From PFJX01 sp044227325 (GTDB taxonomy: Bacteria > Pseudomonadota > Gammaproteobacteria > Burkholderiales > Thiobacillaceae), in NCBI GenBank assembly GCA_044227325.1, contig JBGAFI010000002.1, positions 62,001 through 126,000 of the forward strand: 64,000 nt of DNA, written 5' to 3'. Each line of letters starts with the position of its first letter. Position 1 is the stretch's first letter. Below the pieces are notes generated by a model. That model was not told the DNA's origin. It saw only the letters and a list, made by a program, of their open reading frames with translations, and did no database searches. Positions 44,786-53,498 of the stretch are shown here, in pieces. The position numbers and the translations under genes are program-made.

Positions 44786-44967
44786 TGGAATGGTTCGCCA
44801 ATCCGGAAAACACCAAGCCGCTCGGCCTGCTGATCTTTTTCGTCACCTTCTGCCTGATCGTGCTCTGGGTTTACGGCAGCAGGAAGCGGGGCGAGAAGCT
44901 GGAAGAACACAAGCACATACCCTTTCTTGACGACGATGACGAAGTGAAGGACAAGTCCAATGGCTGA
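44785..44967 (+). CDS. ccoQ: cbb3 oxidase small subunit CcoQ
   Basis: A 60-aa single-span protein, MEWFANPENTKPLGLLIFFV followed by the rest of the helix and a charged tail with DDDDE. CcoQ stabilises the cbb3 complex. It overlaps ccoO by 1 bp and ccoP by 8 bp. Confidence 0.9.
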   Translation: MEWFANPENTKPLGLLIFFVTFCLIVLWVYGSRKRGEKLEEHKHIPFLDDDDEVKDKSNG

Positions 44968-45892
44968 CCAAGCTCCTAGCCAATCCCCCTCCACCGGTGT
45001 GCAGACCACGGGCCACGTGTGGGACGGCGACCTTCAGGAATTCAACAATCCCCTGCCGGTCTGGTGGACCTATACCTTCTACGTGACCATCCTGTTCGCG
45101 CTGGCGTATTGGGTGGTCTACCCGTCCTGGCCGATCGCCCACGGCTTCCTGCCCGGCGTGAACAAGATCACCTATGTGAATGCCGAGGGGCAGGAGGAGT
45201 CCTGGCACTGGAATACCCGGGCCAAGCTGCTCATGGAAACCCAGGAGGCCACCGTCACCCAGAAGCCCTACTTCGACAAGATCGCGGCCATGCCCTACGA
45301 CAAGGTGGTCAAGGATCCGGAGTTGAGCAGCTTCGTGGTGTCCGCCGGCAAGGTGCTGTTCTCGGACAACTGCGCGGCCTGCCACCAGGCCGGCGGCCAG
45401 GGCAAGGTCGGCTTCTTCCCCAACCTGACCGATGACGACTGGATCTACGGCGGCCATTTCGACAAGATCCAGGAAACCATCACCAAGGGCCGTCACGGCT
45501 ACATGCCCCCCTTTGGCGAGGCGCTTTCCACCGAGCAGATCGACGAACTGGCCCATTACGTGATTTCCCTGTCCGGCGCGGCCAAGGTGGACGCGGCCAA
45601 GGCCGCGAAGGGCAACGAACTGTTCCATTCCCATGTCGCCGCCTGCTACTACTGCCACGGCGACAACGCGAAGGGCCGCCAGGACATCGGTTCCGCGAAC
45701 CTGACCGACAAGGTCTGGCTGTGGGCCAACGTGCCCGGCGCCGACAGCGACGCGGGCAAGATCGACGCGGTCCGCAAAGTCATCACGAGCGGCCTGAACA
45801 AGGGCGTGATGCCCGCCTGGGACGGCCGCCTGAAGCCGGAACAGATTCGTCTGCTCACGGTCTATGTGCACGAGTTGGGTGGCGGCAAGTAA
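44960..45892 (+). CDS. ccoP: cbb3-type cytochrome c oxidase subunit III (dihaem)
   Basis: A 310-aa membrane-anchored dihaem cytochrome c, the electron entry point. It starts with the usual GHVWDGDLQEFNNPLPVWW, then one helix. The haem sites are CAACHQ (about residue 143) and CYYCHGD (about 231), each followed by a Met ligand region (GYMPPFGE; GVMPAWDG). The gene is followed by a strong terminator. Confidence 0.96.
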   Translation: MADQAPSQSPSTGVQTTGHVWDGDLQEFNNPLPVWWTYTFYVTILFALAYWVVYPSWPIAHGFLPGVNKITYVNAEGQEESWHWNTRAKLLMETQEATVTQKPYFDKIAAMPYDKVVKDPELSSFVVSAGKVLFSDNCAACHQAGGQGKVGFFPNLTDDDWIYGGHFDKIQETITKGRHGYMPPFGEALSTEQIDELAHYVISLSGAAKVDAAKAAKGNELFHSHVAACYYCHGDNAKGRQDIGSANLTDKVWLWANVPGADSDAGKIDAVRKVITSGLNKGVMPAWDGRLKPEQIRLLTVYVHELGGGK

Positions 45893-45917
45893 TACGGGTT
45901 AATGGCAGATCGTCCGG

Positions 45918-45946
45918 AAAAACCCCGGTTCGCCGGGGTTTTTCTT
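45918..45946 (+). terminator. Rho-independent terminator after ccoP
   Basis: Stem AAAAACCCCGG / CCGGGGTTTTT with a TTCG loop, followed by CTTTT. It ends the ccoNOQP transcript; ccoG starts 88 bp further on and would need its own promoter or read-through. Confidence 0.9.
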
Positions 45947-46033
45947 TTCACCGGATGAACTGGCCGAATCCCCGGGTGGATTCGCAAATCCTTTCCCCGA
46001 GCGGGTTTGCGAATCAATCCAGTAGGTGATGTC

Positions 46034-47449
46034 GTGGAAAACGCAGGCAAGGATCTTTATTTCAAACGGATACCCATCGTTCCCCGATCCGTGAAGGGGC
46101 CGTTTCGGCGCTTCAAGTCGAGCGTGCTCTGGCTCGCCTTCGCGGTGTATTTCCTGTTGCCCTGGCTGCCCTGGTCGCGCCCGGACGCGCCGTCCCAGGC
46201 GATCATGTTCGACATACCCGGACGCCGCTACCTGATCTTCGATCTGACCGTCTATCCACAGGACATCTTCTGGCTGGCCATGCTGCTGTTCATCGCCGCC
46301 GTGTTTCTGTTCTTCATGACTAGCCTGGTGGGGCGCGCGTTCTGCGGCTATTTCTGTTTCCAGACCTTGTGGACGGATGCCTTCATCCTGCTGGAGCATT
46401 TTCTTCAGGGCGAGCGGCCCGCGCGCCTGCGCCTGTCCCGCGAGCCCTGGAGCAACCGGGAGAAACTGCTCAAGGTCGGCGGCACCAAGCTGCTCTGGGG
46501 TCTGCTGGCCTTCTGGACGGCGCTGACCTTCGTGCTGTATTTCGGCCACGCGCCCACCCTGCTGGCCGAGATTTTTCGCGGCCAGGCGCCCGCCGCGGCC
46601 TACATCACCACCATCGCCCTGACCGTCTCCACTTTCCTGGCGGCCGGCGTGCTGCGCGAGCACGTGTGTACTTTCATCTGTCCGTACGGCCGCTTCCAGA
46701 GCGCCATGTACGATCCGGAAACCCTGACCGTGCACTACGACAAGGTGCGCGGCGAGGGCGCGGCGGGACGCAAGGCGGCCCGCACCGGGCTGCGCACCCT
46801 GGACGAGCGCGCCGCCCAGGGGCACGGCGATTGCGTGGATTGCGGCCTGTGCGTGCAGGTTTGCCCGGTGGGCATCGATATCCGCAATGGCCTGCAATAC
46901 AAATGCATCTCCTGCGGTCTATGCGTCGATGCCTGCAACACCATCATGGACAAGATGGGCTGGCCCCATGGCCTGGTCAGATACGATTCCGAGACCAACC
47001 TCGAAAAACTCAAGCCGGAACCGGTCAAGCTGCACTGGAAGAGCCTGAAAGTCCTCGGCTACGGCGTCTCCCTCGTGCTCATGAGCGCCTATCTGGTCTA
47101 CGACATGGGGCATCGCAACAGTTTCGAGCACAGCATCCAGCAGATCCGCCAACCCCTGTTCGTGACCCTGTCCGACGGCACCATCCGCAACCGCTATCAG
47201 ATCCGCCTGACCAATATTTCCGGCGGCGAGGAGACCTATGCCATCGAGGCCCGGGGTCTGCCCGGGGGGGCGCTGGACCTGGGCAACTTCAAGCAAGTGA
47301 GCATCAAGAACGGCAAGAGCGTGATCATCCAGGCCAGCGTCATGCTGAACCCGGTCAAGGCGCGCGACATGCATGAATTCGAGTTCGTCATCCGTTCGGG
47401 CAAGGGCGACGTCGTCGTCGACCAGGCCCGTTTCTTCACCCAACACTGA
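46034..47449 (+). CDS. ccoG: Cytochrome c oxidase accessory protein CcoG (FixG/RdxA)
   Basis: Membrane iron-sulfur protein that reduces copper for cbb3 assembly, 471 aa from the chosen start. It has several N-terminal helices with the GRAFCGYFCFQTLWTD motif, HVCTFICPYGRFQSAMYD in the middle, two 4Fe-4S ferredoxin motifs (CVDCGLCVQVCPVGID and CISCGLCVDACN), and a C-terminal immunoglobulin-like domain. GTG 46034 is chosen because AGGTGA precedes it; an in-frame TTG at 46007 has no such site. Confidence 0.93.
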   Translation: MENAGKDLYFKRIPIVPRSVKGPFRRFKSSVLWLAFAVYFLLPWLPWSRPDAPSQAIMFDIPGRRYLIFDLTVYPQDIFWLAMLLFIAAVFLFFMTSLVGRAFCGYFCFQTLWTDAFILLEHFLQGERPARLRLSREPWSNREKLLKVGGTKLLWGLLAFWTALTFVLYFGHAPTLLAEIFRGQAPAAAYITTIALTVSTFLAAGVLREHVCTFICPYGRFQSAMYDPETLTVHYDKVRGEGAAGRKAARTGLRTLDERAAQGHGDCVDCGLCVQVCPVGIDIRNGLQYKCISCGLCVDACNTIMDKMGWPHGLVRYDSETNLEKLKPEPVKLHWKSLKVLGYGVSLVLMSAYLVYDMGHRNSFEHSIQQIRQPLFVTLSDGTIRNRYQIRLTNISGGEETYAIEARGLPGGALDLGNFKQVSIKNGKSVIIQASVMLNPVKARDMHEFEFVIRSGKGDVVVDQARFFTQH

Positions 47450-47460
47450 GCGGTCCCGGC

Positions 47461-48237
47461 ATGAGTCTATTCATCACCATTTTCGGCGGCATGCTGCTCA
47501 CCGTCCTCCTCTATGCGGGTGCCCGGGCGGTAAGGCTGTCGAATTTCTGGGCGGCCGTGCTGGCCTCGGGCGCGCCGACCTTCGCCTACATGGCGTATGC
47601 GGTCGCCCTCTGGCCCGGACTGGATGTGGTGACGCTGCATGTCATCGCCTATCCCACGGTCGCGGTGCTCCTGTTCCAGCTCTACGGCGAGAAGGCCGGC
47701 CGGCAAGAAGGCGTGCATTGGGCGCCCAAGCTGATGGTCGGGTTCTTCGTGACCATCACCATGGTGTTCGGCGCCTTCGTCTACGTCGCCACCCAAGGGC
47801 TGCCGCCCGCGCTGGCCAGCCTGCTGCTGCCGGGAGCGAAGAACAAGACCATCCATACCGGTTTTGCCGGCGTGGTGGCCCATGGCGAGGACGCGGCCAA
47901 GGGCATCGGCCACCATTTGAACATGGATAGCAAGCTCGCCAAGCTGGGCTGGCATCTGGAGGTCGACGGTCTGGACGGCCTGCGTTCCGGCCGCGAGGAG
48001 ACCGTGGAGGTCCGTGTTACCGGCGCGGACGGACAGGGCGTGGAGAAAGTCGGCGTCAGTCTGGCCTTCGGCCGTCCCGGCCAGACGCCGGCCCATACCC
48101 GGATGCTGGCCGACGCGGGGAGCGGGCGCTATCGGACCCTGGCGAGCCTGCCCGAGGGCGGCGCCTGGCTCGCCACCCTGCAATTGGAGGCGAAGGGCGA
48201 GCGCATCGTCCTGGAGCGCGCGGTGGGCGGCGAATAG
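47461..48237 (+). CDS. ccoH: CcoH/FixH-like cbb3 assembly protein with extended N-terminus
   Basis: A 258-aa protein. The C-terminal part (about 165-255, GWHLEVDGLDGLRSGREETV onwards) is the FixH periplasmic domain of assembly factors that stay bound to cbb3 oxidase. The first 125 residues hold about four hydrophobic segments, whereas classical CcoH has one helix and about 150-170 aa. It starts 11 bp after ccoG and is probably co-transcribed with it. Confidence 0.8.
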   Translation: MSLFITIFGGMLLTVLLYAGARAVRLSNFWAAVLASGAPTFAYMAYAVALWPGLDVVTLHVIAYPTVAVLLFQLYGEKAGRQEGVHWAPKLMVGFFVTITMVFGAFVYVATQGLPPALASLLLPGAKNKTIHTGFAGVVAHGEDAAKGIGHHLNMDSKLAKLGWHLEVDGLDGLRSGREETVEVRVTGADGQGVEKVGVSLAFGRPGQTPAHTRMLADAGSGRYRTLASLPEGGAWLATLQLEAKGERIVLERAVGGE

Positions 48238-48314
48238 CCTGGCCGGACAATCCGCGCGCGAACGCCACAATCTTCACATCGAAAGACGCTAGCGGGGAGG
48301 GGGGTAAATTGATA

Positions 48315-48320
48315 TATAAT
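48315..48320 (+). promoter_or_regulatory. -10 element of the rimP-nusA-infB operon
   Basis: A perfect TATAAT lies 48 bp before the rimP start, in an AT-rich stretch that contrasts with the surrounding GC-rich DNA. No good -35 hexamer is seen at the correct distance (AGCGGGGAGG lies there), so activity may need an activator or upstream element. Confidence 0.5.
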
Positions 48321-48334
48321 CCAAAGGTTTTTCG

Positions 48335-48357
48335 ATGGGCTTCGCGCCCATTTTTTA
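48335..48357 (+). terminator. Attenuator-like hairpin in the rimP leader
   Basis: ATGGGC, loop TTCGC, GCCCAT, then TTTTTT. It has the full form of an intrinsic terminator but lies between the TATAAT promoter and the rimP ATG (48368), so it would stop transcription before the operon unless antitermination occurs. NusA, encoded in this operon, is a known modulator of such hairpins. Confidence 0.7.
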
Positions 48358-48367
48358 TTTCCCAATC

Positions 48368-48817
48368 ATGAATTTGCAGACACTGATCGAACCGACCCTC
48401 GCTGGCATGGGATATGAAATGGTGGCTCTGGAAAGAGTCGGCCGGGGCCTGTTGCGCCTGTATATCGACAAGCCCGAGGGCATCCAGCTGGACGACTGCG
48501 TCAAGGTGAGCAATCAGCTGACGCGCTTGTTCATGGTGGAGAACGTGGATTACGACCGTCTCGAGGTGTCGTCCCCCGGCTTGGACCGGCCATTGGTCAA
48601 GGAAGCGGACTTCGTCCGCTTCACGGGATCGTTGGCCAATATCCGTTTGCATGCCCCCTTGGAGGGCCGCAAACGCTTTACCGGGGTGCTGAAGGGATTG
48701 GCGGACGGTGTACTGCAATTGGAGATGGATGGCGTGATGGTGTCGATTCCCCTCGCCGAGGTGGATTCGGCCCGTCTGGCGCCGGTGCTTGAGGGTCATA
48801 CCCGGAGGATGCGATGA
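48368..48817 (+). CDS. rimP: Ribosome maturation factor RimP
   Basis: A 149-aa protein needed for 30S subunit maturation. It shows the family features IEPTLAGMGYEMVALE at the N-terminus, LRLYIDKPEGI, and VSSPGLDRPL, followed by the Sm-like C-terminal domain. The start ATG 48368 is chosen; the in-frame extension upstream runs through the leader hairpin. It overlaps nusA by 4 bp. Confidence 0.95.
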   Translation: MNLQTLIEPTLAGMGYEMVALERVGRGLLRLYIDKPEGIQLDDCVKVSNQLTRLFMVENVDYDRLEVSSPGLDRPLVKEADFVRFTGSLANIRLHAPLEGRKRFTGVLKGLADGVLQLEMDGVMVSIPLAEVDSARLAPVLEGHTRRMR

Positions 48818-50295
48818 GTCGGGAAGTGTTGATGCTGGCTGACGCCTTGGCGCGTGAGAAGAATGTGGAACCGGAAGTGGTGTTCGGCGCATTGGAGGCG
48901 GCTCTGGCCCATGCCACCAAGAAGCGGTTCACCGAGGACGCGGAGGTGCGCGTCGAGATCGACCGCAAGAGCGGCGAATACGAGGCCTTCCGTCGCTGGG
49001 AAATCCTGCCGGACGACGCCGAGATCGAGGCGCCGGACCGCCAGTACACCCTGAGCCAGGCGCGGGAGCGGAATCCGGAAGCCCAGATCGGCGAGTTCAT
49101 GGAAGAGCCGCTCGAAGCCGTGGAATTCGGCCGCATCGGCGCCCAGGCCGCGAAGCAGGTCATCCTGCAGCGCATCCGCGACGCCGAGCGAGAGCAGGTG
49201 CTGAACGACTTCCTGGCGCGCAACGAGGCCCTTGTCTCCGGCACCATCAAGCGCATGGAGCGGGGCAGCGCCATCATCGAATCCGGCCGCATCGAGGGGC
49301 GCCTGGAAAAAGACCAGATGATCCCCAAGGAAAACCTGCGCGTCGGCGACCGGGTGCGCGCCTATCTGGTGCGCGCCGAGCGCGGCGGACGCGGTCCCCA
49401 GTTGACCCTGTCGCGCACCGCGCCCCAGTTCATCATGGAACTGTTCCGCCTGGAAGTGCCGGAGGTGGAGGAGGGCATCGTCGAGATCAAGGCCGCCGCC
49501 CGCGACCCGGGCATGCGCGCGAAGATCGCGGTCAAGTCCAACGATCCCCGCGTCGATCCCCAGGGCACCTGCATCGGCGTGCGCGGCAGCCGTGTCACCG
49601 CGGTGACCAACGAACTCAACGGCGAGCGGGTCGACATCGTCTTGTGGGCGCCCGATCCGGCCCAGTTCGTCATCAACGCCCTGTCCCCCGCCGAGGTGAA
49701 CAGCATCGTCGTGGACGAGGAAAAGCACGCCATGGATGTGGTGGTGGAGCCGGAGCAGGTGGAGATCGCCATCGGCCGCTACGGCCAGAACGTGCGCCTG
49801 GCCGCCGAGCTCACCGGCTGGACCATCAACATCCTGTCGGTGGAAGAGGCGGAACAGAAGCACGAGCAGGAGGCCTCCGGCCTGATCCGCATGTTCATGG
49901 TGAAGCTGGACGTGGACGAGGACGTGGCCCAGGTGCTGGTGGAGGAAGGTTTCACCAGCCTGGAGGAAGTCGCCTATGTGCCGCTGGCCGAAATGCTCGA
50001 GATCGAGGCGTTCGACGAGGACACCGTCAACGAGCTGCGCACCCGCGCCCGGGATGCCCTGCTGACCGACGCCATCGTGCGCGAGGAGGCGGTGGAAAGC
50101 GCCGCCGCCGACCTGATGAGCGTCGCCGGCATGGACGAGGAGACCGCGGCGCAGCTCATGGCCAAGGACATCAAGAACGCCGAGGATCTGGCCGATCTCG
50201 CCGTCGATGAGCTGGTGGAATTGGTCGCCATGGATGAAGAACGCGCGAAGGCGCTGATCATGACCGCGCGCGCGCCGATGCTGGCGGGGGCCTGA
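48814..50295 (+). CDS. nusA: Transcription termination/antitermination protein NusA
   Basis: A 493-aa RNA-polymerase-binding factor. It has an N-terminal domain, an S1 domain (about 135-200, SGTIKRMERGSAIIE), two KH domains (about 200-350, including CIGVRGSRVTAVTNEL and IGRYGQNVRLAAELTG), and two acidic C-terminal repeats (about 365-490) as in E. coli NusA. It affects pausing, termination and antitermination. Confidence 0.97.
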   Translation: MSREVLMLADALAREKNVEPEVVFGALEAALAHATKKRFTEDAEVRVEIDRKSGEYEAFRRWEILPDDAEIEAPDRQYTLSQARERNPEAQIGEFMEEPLEAVEFGRIGAQAAKQVILQRIRDAEREQVLNDFLARNEALVSGTIKRMERGSAIIESGRIEGRLEKDQMIPKENLRVGDRVRAYLVRAERGGRGPQLTLSRTAPQFIMELFRLEVPEVEEGIVEIKAAARDPGMRAKIAVKSNDPRVDPQGTCIGVRGSRVTAVTNELNGERVDIVLWAPDPAQFVINALSPAEVNSIVVDEEKHAMDVVVEPEQVEIAIGRYGQNVRLAAELTGWTINILSVEEAEQKHEQEASGLIRMFMVKLDVDEDVAQVLVEEGFTSLEEVAYVPLAEMLEIEAFDEDTVNELRTRARDALLTDAIVREEAVESAAADLMSVAGMDEETAAQLMAKDIKNAEDLADLAVDELVELVAMDEERAKALIMTARAPMLAGA

Positions 50296-50307
50296 CAGGG
50301 GTAAAGC

Positions 50308-53019
50308 ATGAACGTCGAACAGTTCGCCACGGAACTCAAGGTTGACCCGGCGCTGCTGGTAAAACAGCTGCAGTCCGCGGGCGTGGCCGTGAATGGCACC
50401 AACGATGAATTGTCGGATCAGGACAAGACCCGGCTTCTGGACTATCTGCGCGGCAAGCACGGCGCCAAGGAGCCGAAGACCAAGATCACCCTGACCCGCA
50501 AGCAGTCCAGCGAGATCAAGACCGCCGACAGCGCGGGCCGGACCCGCACCGTGCAGGTCGAGGTGCGCAAGAAGCGCGTGCTGGTGAAGCGCGAGGGAAC
50601 GGGCTCCGAGGCCGCCGCGAGCGAGGCTCCGGCTCCCGTGGAAGAGATGCCGGCGGTCGAGGCGCCGCCGATCGAGGCGCCCGTCGAGGTCCAGGCCGAG
50701 GCGCCCGTCGAGATGCCGGTTGAAGCGCCGGCCGAGGTCGTCGCGCCGGTGGAGGAAGCCCCGGCGCCCGAGCCGGTCGCCGAGGAACCGGCGCCCGCGC
50801 CGGCCGAGGAGCCTGCCGTCGCCGAACCCGAGGAAGTGGAGCCGCCGCCACCGCCGGCGCCGCGCATCACGCCCTCCATCCTGAGCGACGCCGAACGCAA
50901 GCTGCGGGAGGCCGAATCCCAGCGCAACGCGAAATTGCGCGCCATCCAGGAGGCGGAACTCAAGGCCAAGCAGGATCGGGAAGCCGCGCGCCGCCAGGCC
51001 GAGGAAGCCGCCAAGGCCGCCGCCGTGGCGAAGCCCGCCGAGGCCGCGAAACCGGCCGAGGCCAAGCCCGCCGTGAAGCCCTCGGTGAAGCCCAAGGCGG
51101 ACAAGGCGCCGGCCAAGAAGGGCAAGGAAGAGCCGGCGCCGAGCAAGCGCCCCGGCCTGAAGACCCGCGGCGCCATGGATTCCGGCGACGGCTGGCGCTC
51201 CAAGAAGGGCCGCCACAAATCCGACCACGAACAGGCCCAGCAGATGCCCGTCGAGCCGGTGGTGCGCGAGGTTCTGATTCCGGAAACCATCAGCGTCGCC
51301 GACCTGGCCCACAAGATGTCGGTGAAGGCCGCCGAGGTCATCAAGGCCCTCATGAAGATGGGCTCCATGGTCACCATCAACCAGGTGCTGGACCAGGAAA
51401 CCGCCATGATCGTGGTGGAGGATCTGGGACACATCGCCAAGCCGGCGGCCACCGATACCCCCGAGTCCTATCTCGAGGACGCGGGCATCGAGCAGAAGGA
51501 AGTGGAACTGCTGCCGCGCGCCCCGGTGGTCACCGTCATGGGCCACGTCGACCACGGCAAGACCTCCCTGCTCGACTACATCCGCCGTTCCCGCGTCGCC
51601 GCCGGCGAGGCCGGGGGCATCACCCAGCACATCGGCGCCTACCACGTGGAAACCGCGAAGGGCATGGTCACCTTCCTGGATACCCCGGGCCACGAGGCCT
51701 TCACCGCGATGCGGGCGCGCGGCGCGAAAGCCACCGACATCGTCATCCTGGTGGTGGCCGCCGACGACGGCGTCATGCCGCAGACGCGGGAAGCCATCCA
51801 CCACGCGAAGGCCGGTAACGTGCCCATCGTCGTGGCGGTGAACAAGATCGACAAGCCGGACGCGAACCCGGAAAAGATCCGCCAGGAAATCTCCAACGAG
51901 GGCGTCGTGCCCGAGGAATGGGGTGGCGACGCCCAGTTCGTGGACGTGTCCGCGAAGACCGGTGTCGGCATCGACGCCCTGCTCGACGCGGTGCTGCTGC
52001 AGGCCGAGGTGCTGGAACTGAAGGCGCCGATCGACGCGCCGGCCAAGGGCGTGGTGATCGAATCCCGTCTCGACAAGGGACGCGGCCCGGTGGCCACCAT
52101 CCTGGTGCAGTCCGGCACGCTCCGGCGCGGCGACGTCATGCTGGCCGGCTCGGCCTTCGGCAAGGTGCGCGCCATGCTGGACGAGACCGGCAAGCCGGTG
52201 AACGAAGCCGGCCCCGCCATCCCGGTGGAAATCCAGGGCCTGTCCGATGTGCCCGGCGCCGGCGAGGACGTGCTGGTGCTGCCCGACGAGCGCAAGGCGC
52301 GGGAAATCGCCCTGTTCCGCCAGGGCAAGTTCCGCGACGTCAAACTGGCGCGCCAGCAGGCCGCGAAACTGGAGAACATGTTCGAGCAGATGGGCGAGGG
52401 CGAGGTCAAATCCATGCCCCTCATCCTCAAGGCGGACATGCAGGGTTCCTACGAGGGCCTGGCCCACGCCCTGGGCAAGCTGTCCACGGACGAGGTCAAG
52501 GTCAACCTCATCCATTCCGCGGTCGGCGCGATCTCCGAATCCGACATCAACCTGGCCATCGCCTCCGGCGCGGTCATCATCGGCTTCAACGTGCGCGCCG
52601 ACGCCCAGGCCCGCAAGCTGGCGGAATCCGCCGGTGTGGACGTGCGCTACTACAACATCATCTACGAAGCCGTGGACGACGTGAAGGCGGCCCTGTCCGG
52701 CATGCTCTCGCCGGAAAAGAAGGAAAACGCCCTGGGTCTGGCGGAAATCCGCCAGGTGTTCCGCATCACCAAGGTGGGCACGGTGGCCGGCTGCTACGTG
52801 CTGGACGGCATGCTCAAGCGTTCCGCCCGGGTGCGCGTGCTGCGCGACAACGTGGTGGTCCACGATGGCGAACTGGATTCCCTCAAGCGCTTCAAGGACG
52901 ATGTGCGCGAGGTCAAGGCCGGCTTCGAGTGCGGCCTGAACCTGAAGAACTTCAACGACATCATGGAAGGCGACCAGCTCGAGTGCTACGAGGTGGTCGA
53001 GGTGGCGAGGACCTTGTAA
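50308..53019 (+). CDS. infB: Translation initiation factor IF-2
   Basis: GTPase that brings initiator tRNA to the 30S subunit, 903 aa. It has the IF2_N domain (1-50), a long Pro/Ala/Glu-rich linker (about 105-195), a Lys/Ala-rich helical stretch, a second IF2_N domain (about 325), then the G domain with GHVDHGKT at 412-419, DTPGHEAF and NKID, and domains II-IV. The linker composition is unusually repetitive (AP/EAP-rich) but typical in place and length. Confidence 0.98.
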   Translation: MNVEQFATELKVDPALLVKQLQSAGVAVNGTNDELSDQDKTRLLDYLRGKHGAKEPKTKITLTRKQSSEIKTADSAGRTRTVQVEVRKKRVLVKREGTGSEAAASEAPAPVEEMPAVEAPPIEAPVEVQAEAPVEMPVEAPAEVVAPVEEAPAPEPVAEEPAPAPAEEPAVAEPEEVEPPPPPAPRITPSILSDAERKLREAESQRNAKLRAIQEAELKAKQDREAARRQAEEAAKAAAVAKPAEAAKPAEAKPAVKPSVKPKADKAPAKKGKEEPAPSKRPGLKTRGAMDSGDGWRSKKGRHKSDHEQAQQMPVEPVVREVLIPETISVADLAHKMSVKAAEVIKALMKMGSMVTINQVLDQETAMIVVEDLGHIAKPAATDTPESYLEDAGIEQKEVELLPRAPVVTVMGHVDHGKTSLLDYIRRSRVAAGEAGGITQHIGAYHVETAKGMVTFLDTPGHEAFTAMRARGAKATDIVILVVAADDGVMPQTREAIHHAKAGNVPIVVAVNKIDKPDANPEKIRQEISNEGVVPEEWGGDAQFVDVSAKTGVGIDALLDAVLLQAEVLELKAPIDAPAKGVVIESRLDKGRGPVATILVQSGTLRRGDVMLAGSAFGKVRAMLDETGKPVNEAGPAIPVEIQGLSDVPGAGEDVLVLPDERKAREIALFRQGKFRDVKLARQQAAKLENMFEQMGEGEVKSMPLILKADMQGSYEGLAHALGKLSTDEVKVNLIHSAVGAISESDINLAIASGAVIIGFNVRADAQARKLAESAGVDVRYYNIIYEAVDDVKAALSGMLSPEKKENALGLAEIRQVFRITKVGTVAGCYVLDGMLKRSARVRVLRDNVVVHDGELDSLKRFKDDVREVKAGFECGLNLKNFNDIMEGDQLECYEVVEVARTL

Positions 53020-53087
53020 TCCGGTTGGAATGAGCGACGCGCGGACATCGGCGCGTCGCCCGCGTCCACCGCCATCGGACACGATCA

Positions 53088-53498
53088 ATGGCCAAAATCA
53101 ATCCCCGCTCCCGCCGCGTGGCCGAGCAGATCCGCCAGGAACTGGCGGCCATCGTCATGCGCGAGATGAAAGACCCCCGCGTGGTCGGCATCTCCTTCAC
53201 CGCCGTGGACGTCACCTCCGATCTGGAGCACGCGAAAGTCTGGTTTACCGTGTTCGGCAAGGACCATGAGGCCGCGCGCCAGGGTCTGGCCCACGCCGCC
53301 GGCTTCCTGCGTTCCGAGCTGGCCCATCGCATGAGCATGCGCACTGTGCCCAAGCTCAACTTCCTCTACGACGAGTCGGTGGAACGGGGCGCCTACCTTT
53401 CCCATCTGATCGACGAGGCCGTGGAGGCGGATCAGCGCCACGCCCAGGACCAGGAAGCCGAGGACACGGCCAAGCGGGACGATGAAGCGCAAGATTGA
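53088..53498 (+). CDS. rbfA: Ribosome-binding factor A
   Basis: A 136-aa KH-like protein for 16S rRNA 5'-end maturation. It has SRRVAEQIRQELAAIV at the start, KDPRVVGISFTAVDVTSDL, and RTVPKLNFLYDESVERG at the usual place. An acidic tail (about 115-136) is longer than in E. coli. It overlaps truB by 17 bp. Confidence 0.95.
   Translation: MAKINPRSRRVAEQIRQELAAIVMREMKDPRVVGISFTAVDVTSDLEHAKVWFTVFGKDHEAARQGLAHAAGFLRSELAHRMSMRTVPKLNFLYDESVERGAYLSHLIDEAVEADQRHAQDQEAEDTAKRDDEAQD

Noticed and set aside
48796..53088. 1430-codon open frame antisense to nusA/infB, rich in His/Gly
   Set aside because: It is a high-GC antisense shadow: nusA and infB on the + strand have full domain matches, and the antisense frame has no recognisable domain.
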